Assembly: GCF_946222045.1 (NCBI RefSeq)
Contig: NZ_CAMILN010000003.1
Location: forward strand, 1-63,480
Origin: an uncultured Peptoniphilus sp.
Lineage (GTDB): Bacteria > Bacillota > Clostridia > Tissierellales > Peptoniphilaceae
Reading direction: 5' to 3'
Length of the DNA stretch: 63,480 bases
The first letter of the stretch is position 1, and the number at the start of each line of letters is the position of its first letter. Of the stretch, positions 51,923-60,423 are shown piece after piece. The notes beneath the pieces were generated by a model. That model had not been told where the DNA came from and ran no database searches. It saw only the letters and a list, made by a program, of their open reading frames with translations. The position numbers and the translations under genes were made by a program.

Positions 51923-53881
51923 TTGAATAAGAAATTTGGAGGAGCAGGATTTTATATTGTCCTAATCCTTGTCTTAATATTATCAATTAGATTTTTTGGA
52001 CCACCAGCAAATGTTGTGGAAGAAAAATCTTTTACTGAATTTGTAACAGAACTTGAAAAGGACAATGTAAAGTCCGTTAGCTTGCAAAATGGAGTTGACT
52101 CCATTGCCAGCGTAAAACTAAAAAATGACGACACTTTCAGGACTGTGATTCCGCAAGAGGCTTCAGATTCTTTTTATAAGGACTACTTAAAGGAAAAGGC
52201 TGATGCAGGAACAATCGATGTAGTTTCTAATCCAACTAAGCAAACTTCTTTCTTAGTTGAGTGGATTCCAACCCTACTTATGTTTGCCTTTATAGTTTTC
52301 TTCTGGTACAGGATGATGCAACAAGCTGGTGGCGGAGCAAAGATGAATTCCTTTGGCAAGAGCAAGGCCAAACTAATTAACAAGGAAGACGGTAAAAACC
52401 TTGTTAACTTTAAGGATGTTGCAGGTCTTGAGGAAGAAAAAGAGGAATTGGCAGAAATTGTTGACTTCCTAAAAAACCCTAAGAAGTTTATAAATATGGG
52501 AGCAAGAATCCCTAAGGGAGTCCTACTAGTAGGTCCTCCAGGAACTGGTAAGACTTATCTTTCAAAGGCTGTTGCTGGTGAAGCAGGAGTTCCCTTCTTT
52601 ATAATGAGTGGGTCAGACTTTGTTGAAATGTTTGTTGGTGTTGGTGCTTCAAGGGTAAGAGACCTTTTTGAATCTGCAAAGAAAAATGCACCTTGTATTA
52701 TTTTCATTGACGAAATTGACGCAGTGGGAAGAAAAAGAGGAGCAGGTCTTGGCGGTGGCCACGACGAGAGAGAACAAACTCTTAACCAACTTCTAGTTGA
52801 GATGGATGGTTTTGGAACTAACGAAGGAGTTATAGTTATGGCTGCGACAAATAGGGCAGACATACTTGACCCAGCAATCCTAAGACCAGGAAGATTTGAC
52901 AGGACAGTATATGTTGGAAAGCCAGACGTTCGTGCAAGAAAGGCAATACTTGGAATTCATTCCAGGGGAAAGAAGCTTGCTGATGATGTAAATCTTGAAG
53001 TAATTGCAAAGAGAACTCCAGGTTTTACTCCAGCAGACCTTGAAAACTTAATGAACGAATCAGCTCTACTTGCTGCAAGGCGTGGAGAAACAGCAATATC
53101 TATGGAAGATATTGACGAAGCATCAATAAAGGTCCAAGCAGGTCCAGCAAAGAAGTCTCGTGTTGTTTCAGAAAAGGAAAGAAAGCTAACTGCAGTTCAC
53201 GAATCTGGACACGCAATTGTATCAAGACTTCTTCCTGAAGAAGATCCAGTTCACATGATTACAATTATTCCTAGGGGAATGGCTGGTGGATTTACTGCCT
53301 ACCTTCCTGAAGATGAAATATCTTTTATGACTAAGAAGAAGATGGAAGCTTCCATTGTTTCCCTTCTTGGTGGAAGAGTTGCCGAATCCCTAGTTCTTGA
53401 TGACATATCAACTGGTGCATCAAATGACATTGAAAGAGCAACAAAGATTGCTCGTGCCATGGTAACTCACTATGGAATGAGTGAAAAGCTTGGAACAATA
53501 AATTACGACTCATCAGAAAATGAAGTCTTCATAGGAAGAGACCTAGGACGTTCAAGAGACTATTCTGAAAGAACTGCTGCAGAAATTGATGATGAAGTTA
53601 CAAGAATTATCAATGAAGCTTACGCTAAGTGTAAGGAACTCTTAAGTGAAAACTTAGACAAGTTACTTGCCCTTTCCGATGCTCTTTTAGAAAAGGAAAC
53701 AATTTATTCTAAGGACTTTGAAAAGATCTTTAATGGCGGAAAGCTTGACGAAGAATCAATTGACCTAGAAGACACAATAAATGAAGATGACCTATCTGAC
53801 GAGGCAAAAGAACTTATCCATAAGAAAGATAAGAATGTTGAAGAGGATAAGAAGGATTCAGAAGATAAAAATAATCTATAA
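51923..53881 (+). CDS. ftsH: ATP-dependent membrane zinc protease FtsH
   Basis: 652 aa. Two membrane helices (about 8-25 and 112-130) flank the extracellular domain; AAA+ Walker A at 204-211 (GPPGTGKT), Walker B FIDEIDA, the second region of homology, and the zinc site HESGH at 426-430. The C-terminal 60 residues are acidic/Lys-rich. The TTG at 51923 is spaced 8 bases from gaggag; the GTG at 51914 overlaps that site. Confidence 0.95.
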   Translation: MNKKFGGAGFYIVLILVLILSIRFFGPPANVVEEKSFTEFVTELEKDNVKSVSLQNGVDSIASVKLKNDDTFRTVIPQEASDSFYKDYLKEKADAGTIDVVSNPTKQTSFLVEWIPTLLMFAFIVFFWYRMMQQAGGGAKMNSFGKSKAKLINKEDGKNLVNFKDVAGLEEEKEELAEIVDFLKNPKKFINMGARIPKGVLLVGPPGTGKTYLSKAVAGEAGVPFFIMSGSDFVEMFVGVGASRVRDLFESAKKNAPCIIFIDEIDAVGRKRGAGLGGGHDEREQTLNQLLVEMDGFGTNEGVIVMAATNRADILDPAILRPGRFDRTVYVGKPDVRARKAILGIHSRGKKLADDVNLEVIAKRTPGFTPADLENLMNESALLAARRGETAISMEDIDEASIKVQAGPAKKSRVVSEKERKLTAVHESGHAIVSRLLPEEDPVHMITIIPRGMAGGFTAYLPEDEISFMTKKKMEASIVSLLGGRVAESLVLDDISTGASNDIERATKIARAMVTHYGMSEKLGTINYDSSENEVFIGRDLGRSRDYSERTAAEIDDEVTRIINEAYAKCKELLSENLDKLLALSDALLEKETIYSKDFEKIFNGGKLDEESIDLEDTINEDDLSDEAKELIHKKDKNVEEDKKDSEDKNNL

Positions 53882-53891
53882 GGTTAAAAAT

Positions 53892-53920
53892 AAAAAAGCT
53901 CCGAGAGGGGCTTTTTCTTT
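53892..53920 (+). terminator. terminator of ftsH
   Basis: agctcc/ggggct with loop gaga, followed by a T-rich tract. Confidence 0.82.
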
Positions 53921-54452
53921 TGTCATTTTTTAAGAAATATTACTAGATTAAATTTATTCTAGTTTTTTATAAGTTATTTAAAATTTAATTTATAGATAAG
54001 GCTAAGTCGAATTAGGGGACCAAAGACCTTACTTAGATAAATAAAAGAAAATCTTAACTTAAACTAAGTTTTAAAGATTTAAATTGAATTAGAATGATAG
54101 GGTCCCTATTTAGAATAAAAGTCCAAAATTTTAGATATTAATTAAGGTTTAAAAAGTTTGGATTTTAATTAAGCTTTAAAAAGCTGATATTTTGGTTTTA
54201 GTCTCTAGGATTCAAGTAATTATTAAAGGTAAAAATTATTTAATAAATTACTTTTTATTTTAAGATAGACTATAAAAATTAGAAATTTAAATTTAAAAAA
54301 TAGGTTATTAGGAAGGATTAATTTGTAAAAATATAAATCAAAGAGAACTAGTTAAATAAATAAGTCTTTATAAAATTAAAAATTTGAAAAATTAAAAATA
54401 TATTTACGAAAAAAGCTTTAAAGTAAGAAGAAAATTAAATAAAAATAGACAA
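53921..54452. other. gene-free, AT-rich structured stretch between convergent genes
   Basis: About 530 bases with no credible ORF on either strand. It contains an outer inverted repeat taggggacc (54013-54021) / gggtcccta (54100-54108) that encloses an inner hairpin (aactta-aac-taagtt, 54056-54070, flanked by aaatctt / aaagattt). From 54135 a 30-base unit (attaattaaggtttaaaaag, then ttaattaagctttaaaaag) is repeated imperfectly. Confidence 0.55.
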
Positions 54453-54484
54453 TAAAAAAACTGGAGCTCAACTCCAGTTTTTTT
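54453..54484 (-). terminator. terminator of the PBP gene
   Basis: aaactggag/ctccagttt, loop ctcaa on the plus strand; the plus-strand A run at 54453-54459 gives the minus-strand T tract. It overlaps the end of the coding region. Confidence 0.85.
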
Positions 54485-56900
54485 AATCCTCATTATTAAC
54501 AATTGATTTAGAAGACTTCTTCTTGCTGCTAGAATTATTGTTATTGTCTGATGACTTCTTGCTCTTCTTGTTATTGTTGTTGTCGTTATTCTTTTTAGTT
54601 TCTTTTTTCTTCTTTGTATAGGACTTGTAGAAGCCATACTTGTTAGTGTAGTGTGGTTTAGTTCCCTCAGCAAAGATTTCTCTTCTTCCACTAGAATACT
54701 TAGTGTAAATTCCTTCGGGTTCTTCAAACTCTTTTCTGTCAAGATCTTGGTGAACTGACTTCATAATTTGCTTCCATAGGTAGGCTGATTGAGTTGATCC
54801 AAAGGCAAGTTTTTGGTTCTTGTCGTTACCAATCCAAAGGGAGCAAGTGTAGTAAGGAGTATAGCCAACAAACCAAACGTCCTTCTTGTCATTAGTTGTA
54901 CCAGTCTTACCTGCAACTTCTTGACCAGGGAAGGAAGCATTTCTACCAGTACCACGTCTTACAACATCCTTTAACATGTCTGTCAAGATATAAGCATTTT
55001 GTGGACTAGTAACTTCTTTTTCTTTAGGATCAACTTGGTAGATAACTTCACCAGTGTTTGATTCGATTTTTGTAATTACATAAGGGTTGGCATACTTTCC
55101 TCCATTGGAAATTGCAGTGAAGGCTCCAGCCATTTCAAAGGGACTAATTCCATAACTCATGCCACCAAGAGTAAGAGGGGAATAGTCCATGTCATTCCAT
55201 GTTGGGTTATCATCCTTTTCAACTATTGTAGAAATTCCAATTGATTTTAAAGTTTCTACCATCTTGTTTATAGATTCTTCATCGTTGTAGGCCTTAGAGT
55301 AAGTTGAGTTTCTGTTGATTTTTGCATCCTTGTCAGCAGAAATATCTCTTGCAACTTGGTAGGCACCGACGTTTGATGATTGACGAATAAGGTTTCTTAT
55401 AGTTGTCCAACCTTGGTAGTAGTTACCAGCGTTTCTAGGTGAGTGACCAAATAATTTTTCTGGCATCTTTTGGTCTAGATAAACATCGCCTGCAGTGGCG
55501 CCGTTATTTAAGGCTGTAAGATAAACTGAAATAGGCTTAATTGATGAACCAGGTTGTCTTGGCACAAGAGCCCTATTTAAAAGTCTACCACCACTGACAT
55601 TCCTACCACCAACAAGGGCCTTAACTTCGTGAGTTTTTTGGTCGATGATGACAGAGGCAACTTGTGGTTGGATAATTCCATTCTTATCAGTAAAGCCACC
55701 ATAATAGTATCTTGGGTTAGAAACAACTTCTTCAAGAGTCCTTTGCATATTTATATCCATTGGAGTATAAATCTTAAGACCTCCATTGAAGAGTTTGTTT
55801 GTGGCTTCTTCTTGTGAGTAGCCTGACTCTGTCAAGATTTTTATGGCATTCTTTTGAACTACGTCTGTGTAAAAGGAAGAGATTCCACTTTCCTTACGAG
55901 AGCCAATATTGATTTCAATTTTTTCATTTAGGGCCCTGTCATAGTCTTCTTGGTTAATTAGCCCTTGGTTAAGCATTCTCTTTAGAACAAGTCTTTGTCT
56001 TTCTTGAGATGTTTCATTAAAGACTGCCTTAACAGGAACTATCATGTCATTTTGAATTTGAATTAAATCAAAGTTATCGATTTGACCAAGTTCATTTAAG
56101 TTCTTGGCAATCCTTATTATTTCATCAGAGTTTGGCTCTGAGTTTTCGTTCTTTGGTAGAAGAACAATTTCAATGTTGCCCAAGTCGTCTGATTCATTTA
56201 TCTCTTGAGTGTTGTAGGGAGTGTACTTTTCTGGAAGGTTTGTTACACCTGCTATAAGAGCACACTCAGCAAGGTCAAGTTCTGATACGTCTTTGTTAAA
56301 GAAAGTCTTGGCTGCAGCTTGGACACCAACAGTTCCTTTGGAGAAGCCTGCAGAGTTTAAGTAAGCTTCGAGAATTTGTTCCTTAGAAAGATTTTCTTCT
56401 ATCTGGTAAGAATAGTAAACGTCAGTTATCTTTCTAACTACGCTCTTTGAGAAAGAAGTGTATAAGTTCTTGGCAAGTTGCATTGTTATAGTTGACGCAC
56501 CTTGTTCAAAGGACCTAGTCTTTATGTCGTGAACTATGGCACCAACTACCCTCTTGTAGTCAACTCCATTATGTTCGAAAAATCTTTCATCTTCGATTGC
56601 CACAATGGCATTTATCAAATCCTTTGGTATGTCCTCGTAGGGAACGAACTCACTAAATTGATCAGATATAAGTGATTCAATTAGCTTTCCGTCGCTTGAA
56701 TAGATCCTAGAAGTTTCAGAGAGTTGTGATCTGTATTCTGTTGGTTCTATTACAGGAGCTTTTTTAAAAATACCCAAGACAATTGAAGTGACAAGTGAGC
56801 CTAAAATTATAATTGCAGCCACAACAATTAAGAGTAGTATTTTTATTATGCTTGAAAGTTTTATCATTCCGCGAGGTTTATTGTTTTTATTGTCTTTCAT
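54483..56900 (-). CDS. class A penicillin-binding protein (PBP1a type)
   Basis: 805 aa bifunctional peptidoglycan synthase. One N-terminal helix (about 15-42), a GT51 transglycosylase with EDERFFEHNGVDYKRVVGA (Glu pair about 107-115), and a transpeptidase with SxxK in SSIKPIS, SSNVGAY as SxN, and KTGTTND as KTG. The last 55 residues are a Lys/Asn/Ser low-complexity tail. Single gene with its own terminator; ggagg-type site upstream. Confidence 0.94.
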   Translation of the reverse strand: MKDNKNNKPRGMIKLSSIIKILLLIVVAAIIILGSLVTSIVLGIFKKAPVIEPTEYRSQLSETSRIYSSDGKLIESLISDQFSEFVPYEDIPKDLINAIVAIEDERFFEHNGVDYKRVVGAIVHDIKTRSFEQGASTITMQLAKNLYTSFSKSVVRKITDVYYSYQIEENLSKEQILEAYLNSAGFSKGTVGVQAAAKTFFNKDVSELDLAECALIAGVTNLPEKYTPYNTQEINESDDLGNIEIVLLPKNENSEPNSDEIIRIAKNLNELGQIDNFDLIQIQNDMIVPVKAVFNETSQERQRLVLKRMLNQGLINQEDYDRALNEKIEINIGSRKESGISSFYTDVVQKNAIKILTESGYSQEEATNKLFNGGLKIYTPMDINMQRTLEEVVSNPRYYYGGFTDKNGIIQPQVASVIIDQKTHEVKALVGGRNVSGGRLLNRALVPRQPGSSIKPISVYLTALNNGATAGDVYLDQKMPEKLFGHSPRNAGNYYQGWTTIRNLIRQSSNVGAYQVARDISADKDAKINRNSTYSKAYNDEESINKMVETLKSIGISTIVEKDDNPTWNDMDYSPLTLGGMSYGISPFEMAGAFTAISNGGKYANPYVITKIESNTGEVIYQVDPKEKEVTSPQNAYILTDMLKDVVRRGTGRNASFPGQEVAGKTGTTNDKKDVWFVGYTPYYTCSLWIGNDKNQKLAFGSTQSAYLWKQIMKSVHQDLDRKEFEEPEGIYTKYSSGRREIFAEGTKPHYTNKYGFYKSYTKKKKETKKNNDNNNNKKSKKSSDNNNNSSSKKKSSKSIVNNED

Positions 56901-56962
56901 AATAACCTCCTATTTTGTTATTATATCAGAATCTTTAGCATATAACTATAAGTATAAACGAA

Positions 56963-56988
56963 AAAAATCTCGCCCCGTAAGCGAGATT
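56963..56988 (-). terminator. terminator of bioY
   Basis: aatctcgc/gcgagatt with loop cccgtaa; the plus-strand A run at 56961-56967 is the T tract on the minus strand. Confidence 0.85.
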
Positions 56989-57022
56989 CTTTCCTAAATT
57001 ATTCTATTAATTATGAACTAAA

Positions 57023-57559
57023 TTATTTTATAGCCTTTAAAATTCTTGGTGCAATAATTGCAGCTACTGCTGCCTTTGCCAAGTCAGGAATAATAAAAGG
57101 AATCATTCCAATAGCAAAGACCTTTGATATATCCATGGGATTTCCCATAACCACATTTAAAATATAGTACATATAAGGAAGTCCAATTGCATAAAAAATA
57201 ACTTCTGCAATAACTAGGATAAACATTGTCTTTCCAAAACTTTTTTCGCCGTGAGCAAACTTAGATATAAAAGCTGCTCCAATGATAAATGCAATTAGAA
57301 AACCAAAGCTTGGTTTCAAAACACTTTGGAATCCTCCTGTGAAGCCGGCAAAAATTGGCACGCCAATTAGACCAAGTAGGACGTAAATAAAAACTGTAAG
57401 TCCTGCGTAAAAAGGTGTAAGTAAAAGACCTGTCATAAATACAAAAAAGTTTTGTAGTGTAAAAGGAACTGGTCCAATGGGAATAGATATAAAAGCTCCC
57501 ACAGCTATAAGTGCTACTAAAAGTGCTATTTTTGTTATGTCTTTTGTTTTTATTTTCAT
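57023..57559 (-). CDS. bioY: biotin transporter BioY
   Basis: Substrate-binding membrane component of the ECF biotin transporter; 178 aa, six helices. Family text: GAFISIPIGPVPFTLQNFFV, GLIGVPIFAGFTGGFQ. Energised by the shared EcfAT module, not in this window. A BirA-like operator covers its promoter, so biotin should repress it. Confidence 0.95.
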   Translation of the reverse strand: MKIKTKDITKIALLVALIAVGAFISIPIGPVPFTLQNFFVFMTGLLLTPFYAGLTVFIYVLLGLIGVPIFAGFTGGFQSVLKPSFGFLIAFIIGAAFISKFAHGEKSFGKTMFILVIAEVIFYAIGLPYMYYILNVVMGNPMDISKVFAIGMIPFIIPDLAKAAVAAIIAPRILKAIK

Positions 57560-57576
57560 TTTTAACCTCCATGGAT

Positions 57577-57616
57577 ATATTACACAATGTTTACCAAAGT
57601 GTCAATAAGGTTAACC
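57577..57616 (-). promoter_or_regulatory. bioY promoter with BirA-like operator
   Basis: Minus-strand TTGACA (57600-57605), 17-base spacer, TAATAT (57577-57582). An inverted repeat TGTTTACC (57588-57595) and GGTTAACC (57609-57616) with 13 bases between covers the -35 and spacer, like BirA operators in Firmicutes. Confidence 0.75.
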
Positions 57617-57721
57617 TAATTACTTTTTATAATGGAATTTATTAATTCAAAATAAGAATTAGTTGAAAGTCAAGTTTATAAAATATATAATAAATACAAT
57701 TTGTTAAACAGAGGTGTAAAA

Positions 57722-58513
57722 ATGTTATTAGTAATAGATGTAGGGAATACTTCCATAACTTGGGGAGTTTTTAAGGGTGAAGAGCTTGTCAATGACTTCA
57801 GAACTTCCACAGTAAAGACAAGGACATCTGACGAGTATGGGCTTATCTTTATAAATACTCTTCGCCATGCAAATATAGATCCGCAGGATATTGAAGATGT
57901 AATTATTTCTTCAGTTGTGCCAAACCTTATGCACACACTTCCTTCTATGATTATAAAATACTTTAATAAGAGTCCAATGGTTGTTAGTACAGACCTTGAC
58001 CTTGGTCTTAATATTAAGTACGAAAACCCAAAACAAGTTGGTGCAGATAGGATTGTTAATGCCGTTGGAGCCCTAGAACTTTATGGGGAACAATCAATTA
58101 TAGTTGATATTGGAACTGCCATGACTTTTTGCGTTGTTGATAAAGAAAAGAATTATCTTGGTGGACTTATTATGCCGGGAATAGGGATTTCTGCAGAAGC
58201 CCTCTTCATGATGACTTCTAAACTTCCAAAGATAGAAATAATTGCGCCAGAAAAAGTTATACAATCTGACACAGTTGGAGCAATGCAAGCTGGACTTTAC
58301 TATGGCTACACAGAAATGATTGATGGTATAGTTACAAAACTTCTAAAGGAATTAAATTGGAAGGAAGAAGACACAAATATTATTTCAACTGGTGGGTTTT
58401 CTACCATGTTAACTAAGGATTCAAAACATAATTTTATTATAAACAAGTTCTTAACACTTGAAGGCCTAAAAATTATTTATGAAAAAAACAATAAAATTGA
58501 TGTAATAGATTGA
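57722..58513 (+). CDS. coaX: type III pantothenate kinase
   Basis: First step of CoA synthesis; 263 aa. DVGNTSITWGVF at 6-17, VGADRIVNAVGA, VDIGTAMTFCVV: the ASKHA-type kinase motifs of CoaX. ATG 57722 follows agaggtg. dusB follows 10 bases later, an arrangement common in Firmicutes. Confidence 0.96.
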   Translation: MLLVIDVGNTSITWGVFKGEELVNDFRTSTVKTRTSDEYGLIFINTLRHANIDPQDIEDVIISSVVPNLMHTLPSMIIKYFNKSPMVVSTDLDLGLNIKYENPKQVGADRIVNAVGALELYGEQSIIVDIGTAMTFCVVDKEKNYLGGLIMPGIGISAEALFMMTSKLPKIEIIAPEKVIQSDTVGAMQAGLYYGYTEMIDGIVTKLLKELNWKEEDTNIISTGGFSTMLTKDSKHNFIINKFLTLEGLKIIYEKNNKIDVID

Positions 58514-58523
58514 GAGTGATTTT

Positions 58524-59453
58524 TTGCTAAAGATTTTAGCCCCCATGGCAGGCTACACAGACATAGCCTTTAGGGAAGTGGCAAGTGAAAAAGGTGCAGA
58601 CATTACTGTAACTGAAATGGTATCTGCTATGGCACTTGTATATGAAAATAAAAAAACTATAGACCTTTTGGATATATCTCCAAAAGAAAAAAAAGTTGCC
58701 GTCCAAATTTTTGGCAGCGACCCAGATGTAATGGGAGAAGCAGCGAGAATTTTAAATGACTATGACTTTTCTTATGTGGATATAAATATGGGCTGTCCTG
58801 CACCAAAGATTGTAAAAAATAATTCGGGATCCCATCTTTTGAGTGACCCTTCCCTTGTCTACGATATTGTTAAAGCTGTTGTAAAAAATTCCAACAAGCC
58901 TGTCACCGCAAAGGTCCGTAAGGGAATAGGCGGTCTTTCATCTATGAAGGCCATAAAAAATATTGAAGCGGCAGGTGCCAGTTTTGTCACAGTTCACGGC
59001 AGAACGAGGGAAGAATACTACACAGGCAAGGCTGACTGGGACTTTATAAAAGAAGTTAAGGAAAATGTAAAAATTCCAGTAATTGGGAATGGAGATATTG
59101 ACAGTCCAGAAGATGCTTTAGAAAAAATAAACTACTCAAAGGTTGATGGCCTTGCAATAGGACGAGGGGCAATTGGCAACCCTTACATCTTTTCTCAAAT
59201 AGAAGAACTTATAAAGACAGGCAGTTATTACAAACCGAGTGATAAAGAAAAACTCCTTCTTATGATTGATGAACTTGAAAGGAAAATTTCTTATAAGGGA
59301 GAAAAGCTTGGCATACTTGAAATGAGAAAGGTTTATGCAGAATACTTCAAGGGCATGAAGGGTTCCAAGGAAGTTAGGAATAAGTTAAATATTTTAAAGG
59401 ATAAAGAGGAGATAATAGAAGTAATTAGAACTTATATAGATAATTTAGATTGA
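58524..59453 (+). CDS. dusB: tRNA-dihydrouridine synthase
   Basis: FMN enzyme reducing uridines in tRNA; 309 aa. LAPMAGYTDIAFR at the start, catalytic Cys in NMGCPAPKIVKNN, VTAKVRKG, VHGRTREEYYTG, GNGDI. TTG start at 58524 with gagagtg upstream. Group assignment to DusB comes from its place after coaX and general look. Confidence 0.93.
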   Translation: MLKILAPMAGYTDIAFREVASEKGADITVTEMVSAMALVYENKKTIDLLDISPKEKKVAVQIFGSDPDVMGEAARILNDYDFSYVDINMGCPAPKIVKNNSGSHLLSDPSLVYDIVKAVVKNSNKPVTAKVRKGIGGLSSMKAIKNIEAAGASFVTVHGRTREEYYTGKADWDFIKEVKENVKIPVIGNGDIDSPEDALEKINYSKVDGLAIGRGAIGNPYIFSQIEELIKTGSYYKPSDKEKLLLMIDELERKISYKGEKLGILEMRKVYAEYFKGMKGSKEVRNKLNILKDKEEIIEVIRTYIDNLD

Positions 59454-59500
59454 TTTTAAAATTTAAAATATAAGTGTCGTTAGTAAGAAAGGAATTTATT

Positions 59501-59761
59501 ATGCATTTTATAGGAAGTATATTGTGGTTTCTTGTCTATTTACTCAATCATGAGGAAAAATCTATAGAGAGATTGCCCGTTCTTGCAGCTTTAACTTTAG
59601 CAACATCTTTAATTTTTACATTTTTTTCTAAAATATTTAATCTTTTTCATGCTTATACCGTTGAGGATTTCTGTGCATATTTCGCGTTGGCTTGTATTAT
59701 TGACAATTTAATTTATTTTTATCAAAAAAAGAATAAGGAAAAAGAAAATAAAGTTAAATAG
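59501..59761 (+). CDS. small membrane protein, 86 aa
   Basis: Unrecognised. About three hydrophobic stretches (2-16, 31-45, 62-76) and a Lys/Glu-rich tail. ATG 59501 follows gaaagga; an earlier in-frame start at 59474 lacks a site. It has its own terminator at 59767. No link with dusB or greA is evident. Confidence 0.6.
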   Translation: MHFIGSILWFLVYLLNHEEKSIERLPVLAALTLATSLIFTFFSKIFNLFHAYTVEDFCAYFALACIIDNLIYFYQKKNKEKENKVK

Positions 59762-59766
59762 ATTTT

Positions 59767-59803
59767 AAACTCTGTGATGAAAGTCGCAGGGTTTATTTTT
59801 TTA
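59767..59803 (+). terminator. terminator of the small membrane gene
   Basis: aaactctgtga (59767-59777) pairs fully, with G-U pairs, with tcgcagggttt (59784-59794), followed by a T-rich tract. Confidence 0.8.
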
Positions 59804-59893
59804 TAAAAGTTGGTGAAAGTCTTCTAGCTACTTAATCTTCTTGACATTTAGATACCTTTAAATTATAATAACTTAGATTAAAAGGTTTTGTGA

Positions 59894-59917
59894 AAGGCGG
59901 CTTACGCCTTATTTTTT
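59894..59917 (+). terminator. hairpin with T run before greA
   Basis: aaggcg/cgcctt with loop gctta and attttttat, only about 20 bases before the greA start; it may act as an attenuator. Confidence 0.6.
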
Positions 59918-59939
59918 ATATATTGAGGGAGAGAGAATT

Positions 59940-60413
59940 TTGGAAAAAGATATATTTTTTACACCGGAAGGTTTAGAAAAAATCGAAAATGAAATTGAGT
60001 ATTTAAAAACAGTTAGAAGAAAAGAAGTTTCTGAAAGAATTAAGGTAGCTCTTGGCTATGGTGACCTTTCTGAAAACTCTGAGTATGACGAAGCTAAAAA
60101 CGAACAGGCTCAAGTAGAAGAGAGAATCGCAAAGCTTGAAATGATGGCTCGTAATGCTAAAATTATAGATGAAAAAGATTTAAATACAGACGTTGTTAAC
60201 ATTGGATCTAGCGTAAAAGTTAGAGAAATTGAAACAATGGAAGAAGATGAGTATACAATTGTTGGTTCAGCAGAAGCAGACCCACTTGAAGGAAAGATTT
60301 CTAACGAATCACCAGTAGGCTCAAAACTAATTGGAAACCGTGTTGGCGATGTCGTTGAAGTTGAAGTCCCAGACGGAATTATTAAGTACGAAATTTGTGG
60401 CATAACTATTTAG
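59940..60413 (+). CDS. greA: transcription elongation factor GreA
   Basis: 157 aa: N-terminal coiled coil (about 8-75, with GYGDLSENSEYDEAKNEQ at the tip) and C-terminal FKBP-like domain (GNRVGDVVEVEVPDG). Rescues backtracked RNA polymerase. TTG start with gagggagag upstream. greA-lysS is a common pair; the gap is 10 bases. Confidence 0.96.
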   Translation: MEKDIFFTPEGLEKIENEIEYLKTVRRKEVSERIKVALGYGDLSENSEYDEAKNEQAQVEERIAKLEMMARNAKIIDEKDLNTDVVNIGSSVKVREIETMEEDEYTIVGSAEADPLEGKISNESPVGSKLIGNRVGDVVEVEVPDGIIKYEICGITI

Positions 60414-60423
60414 GAGGCAGTTT

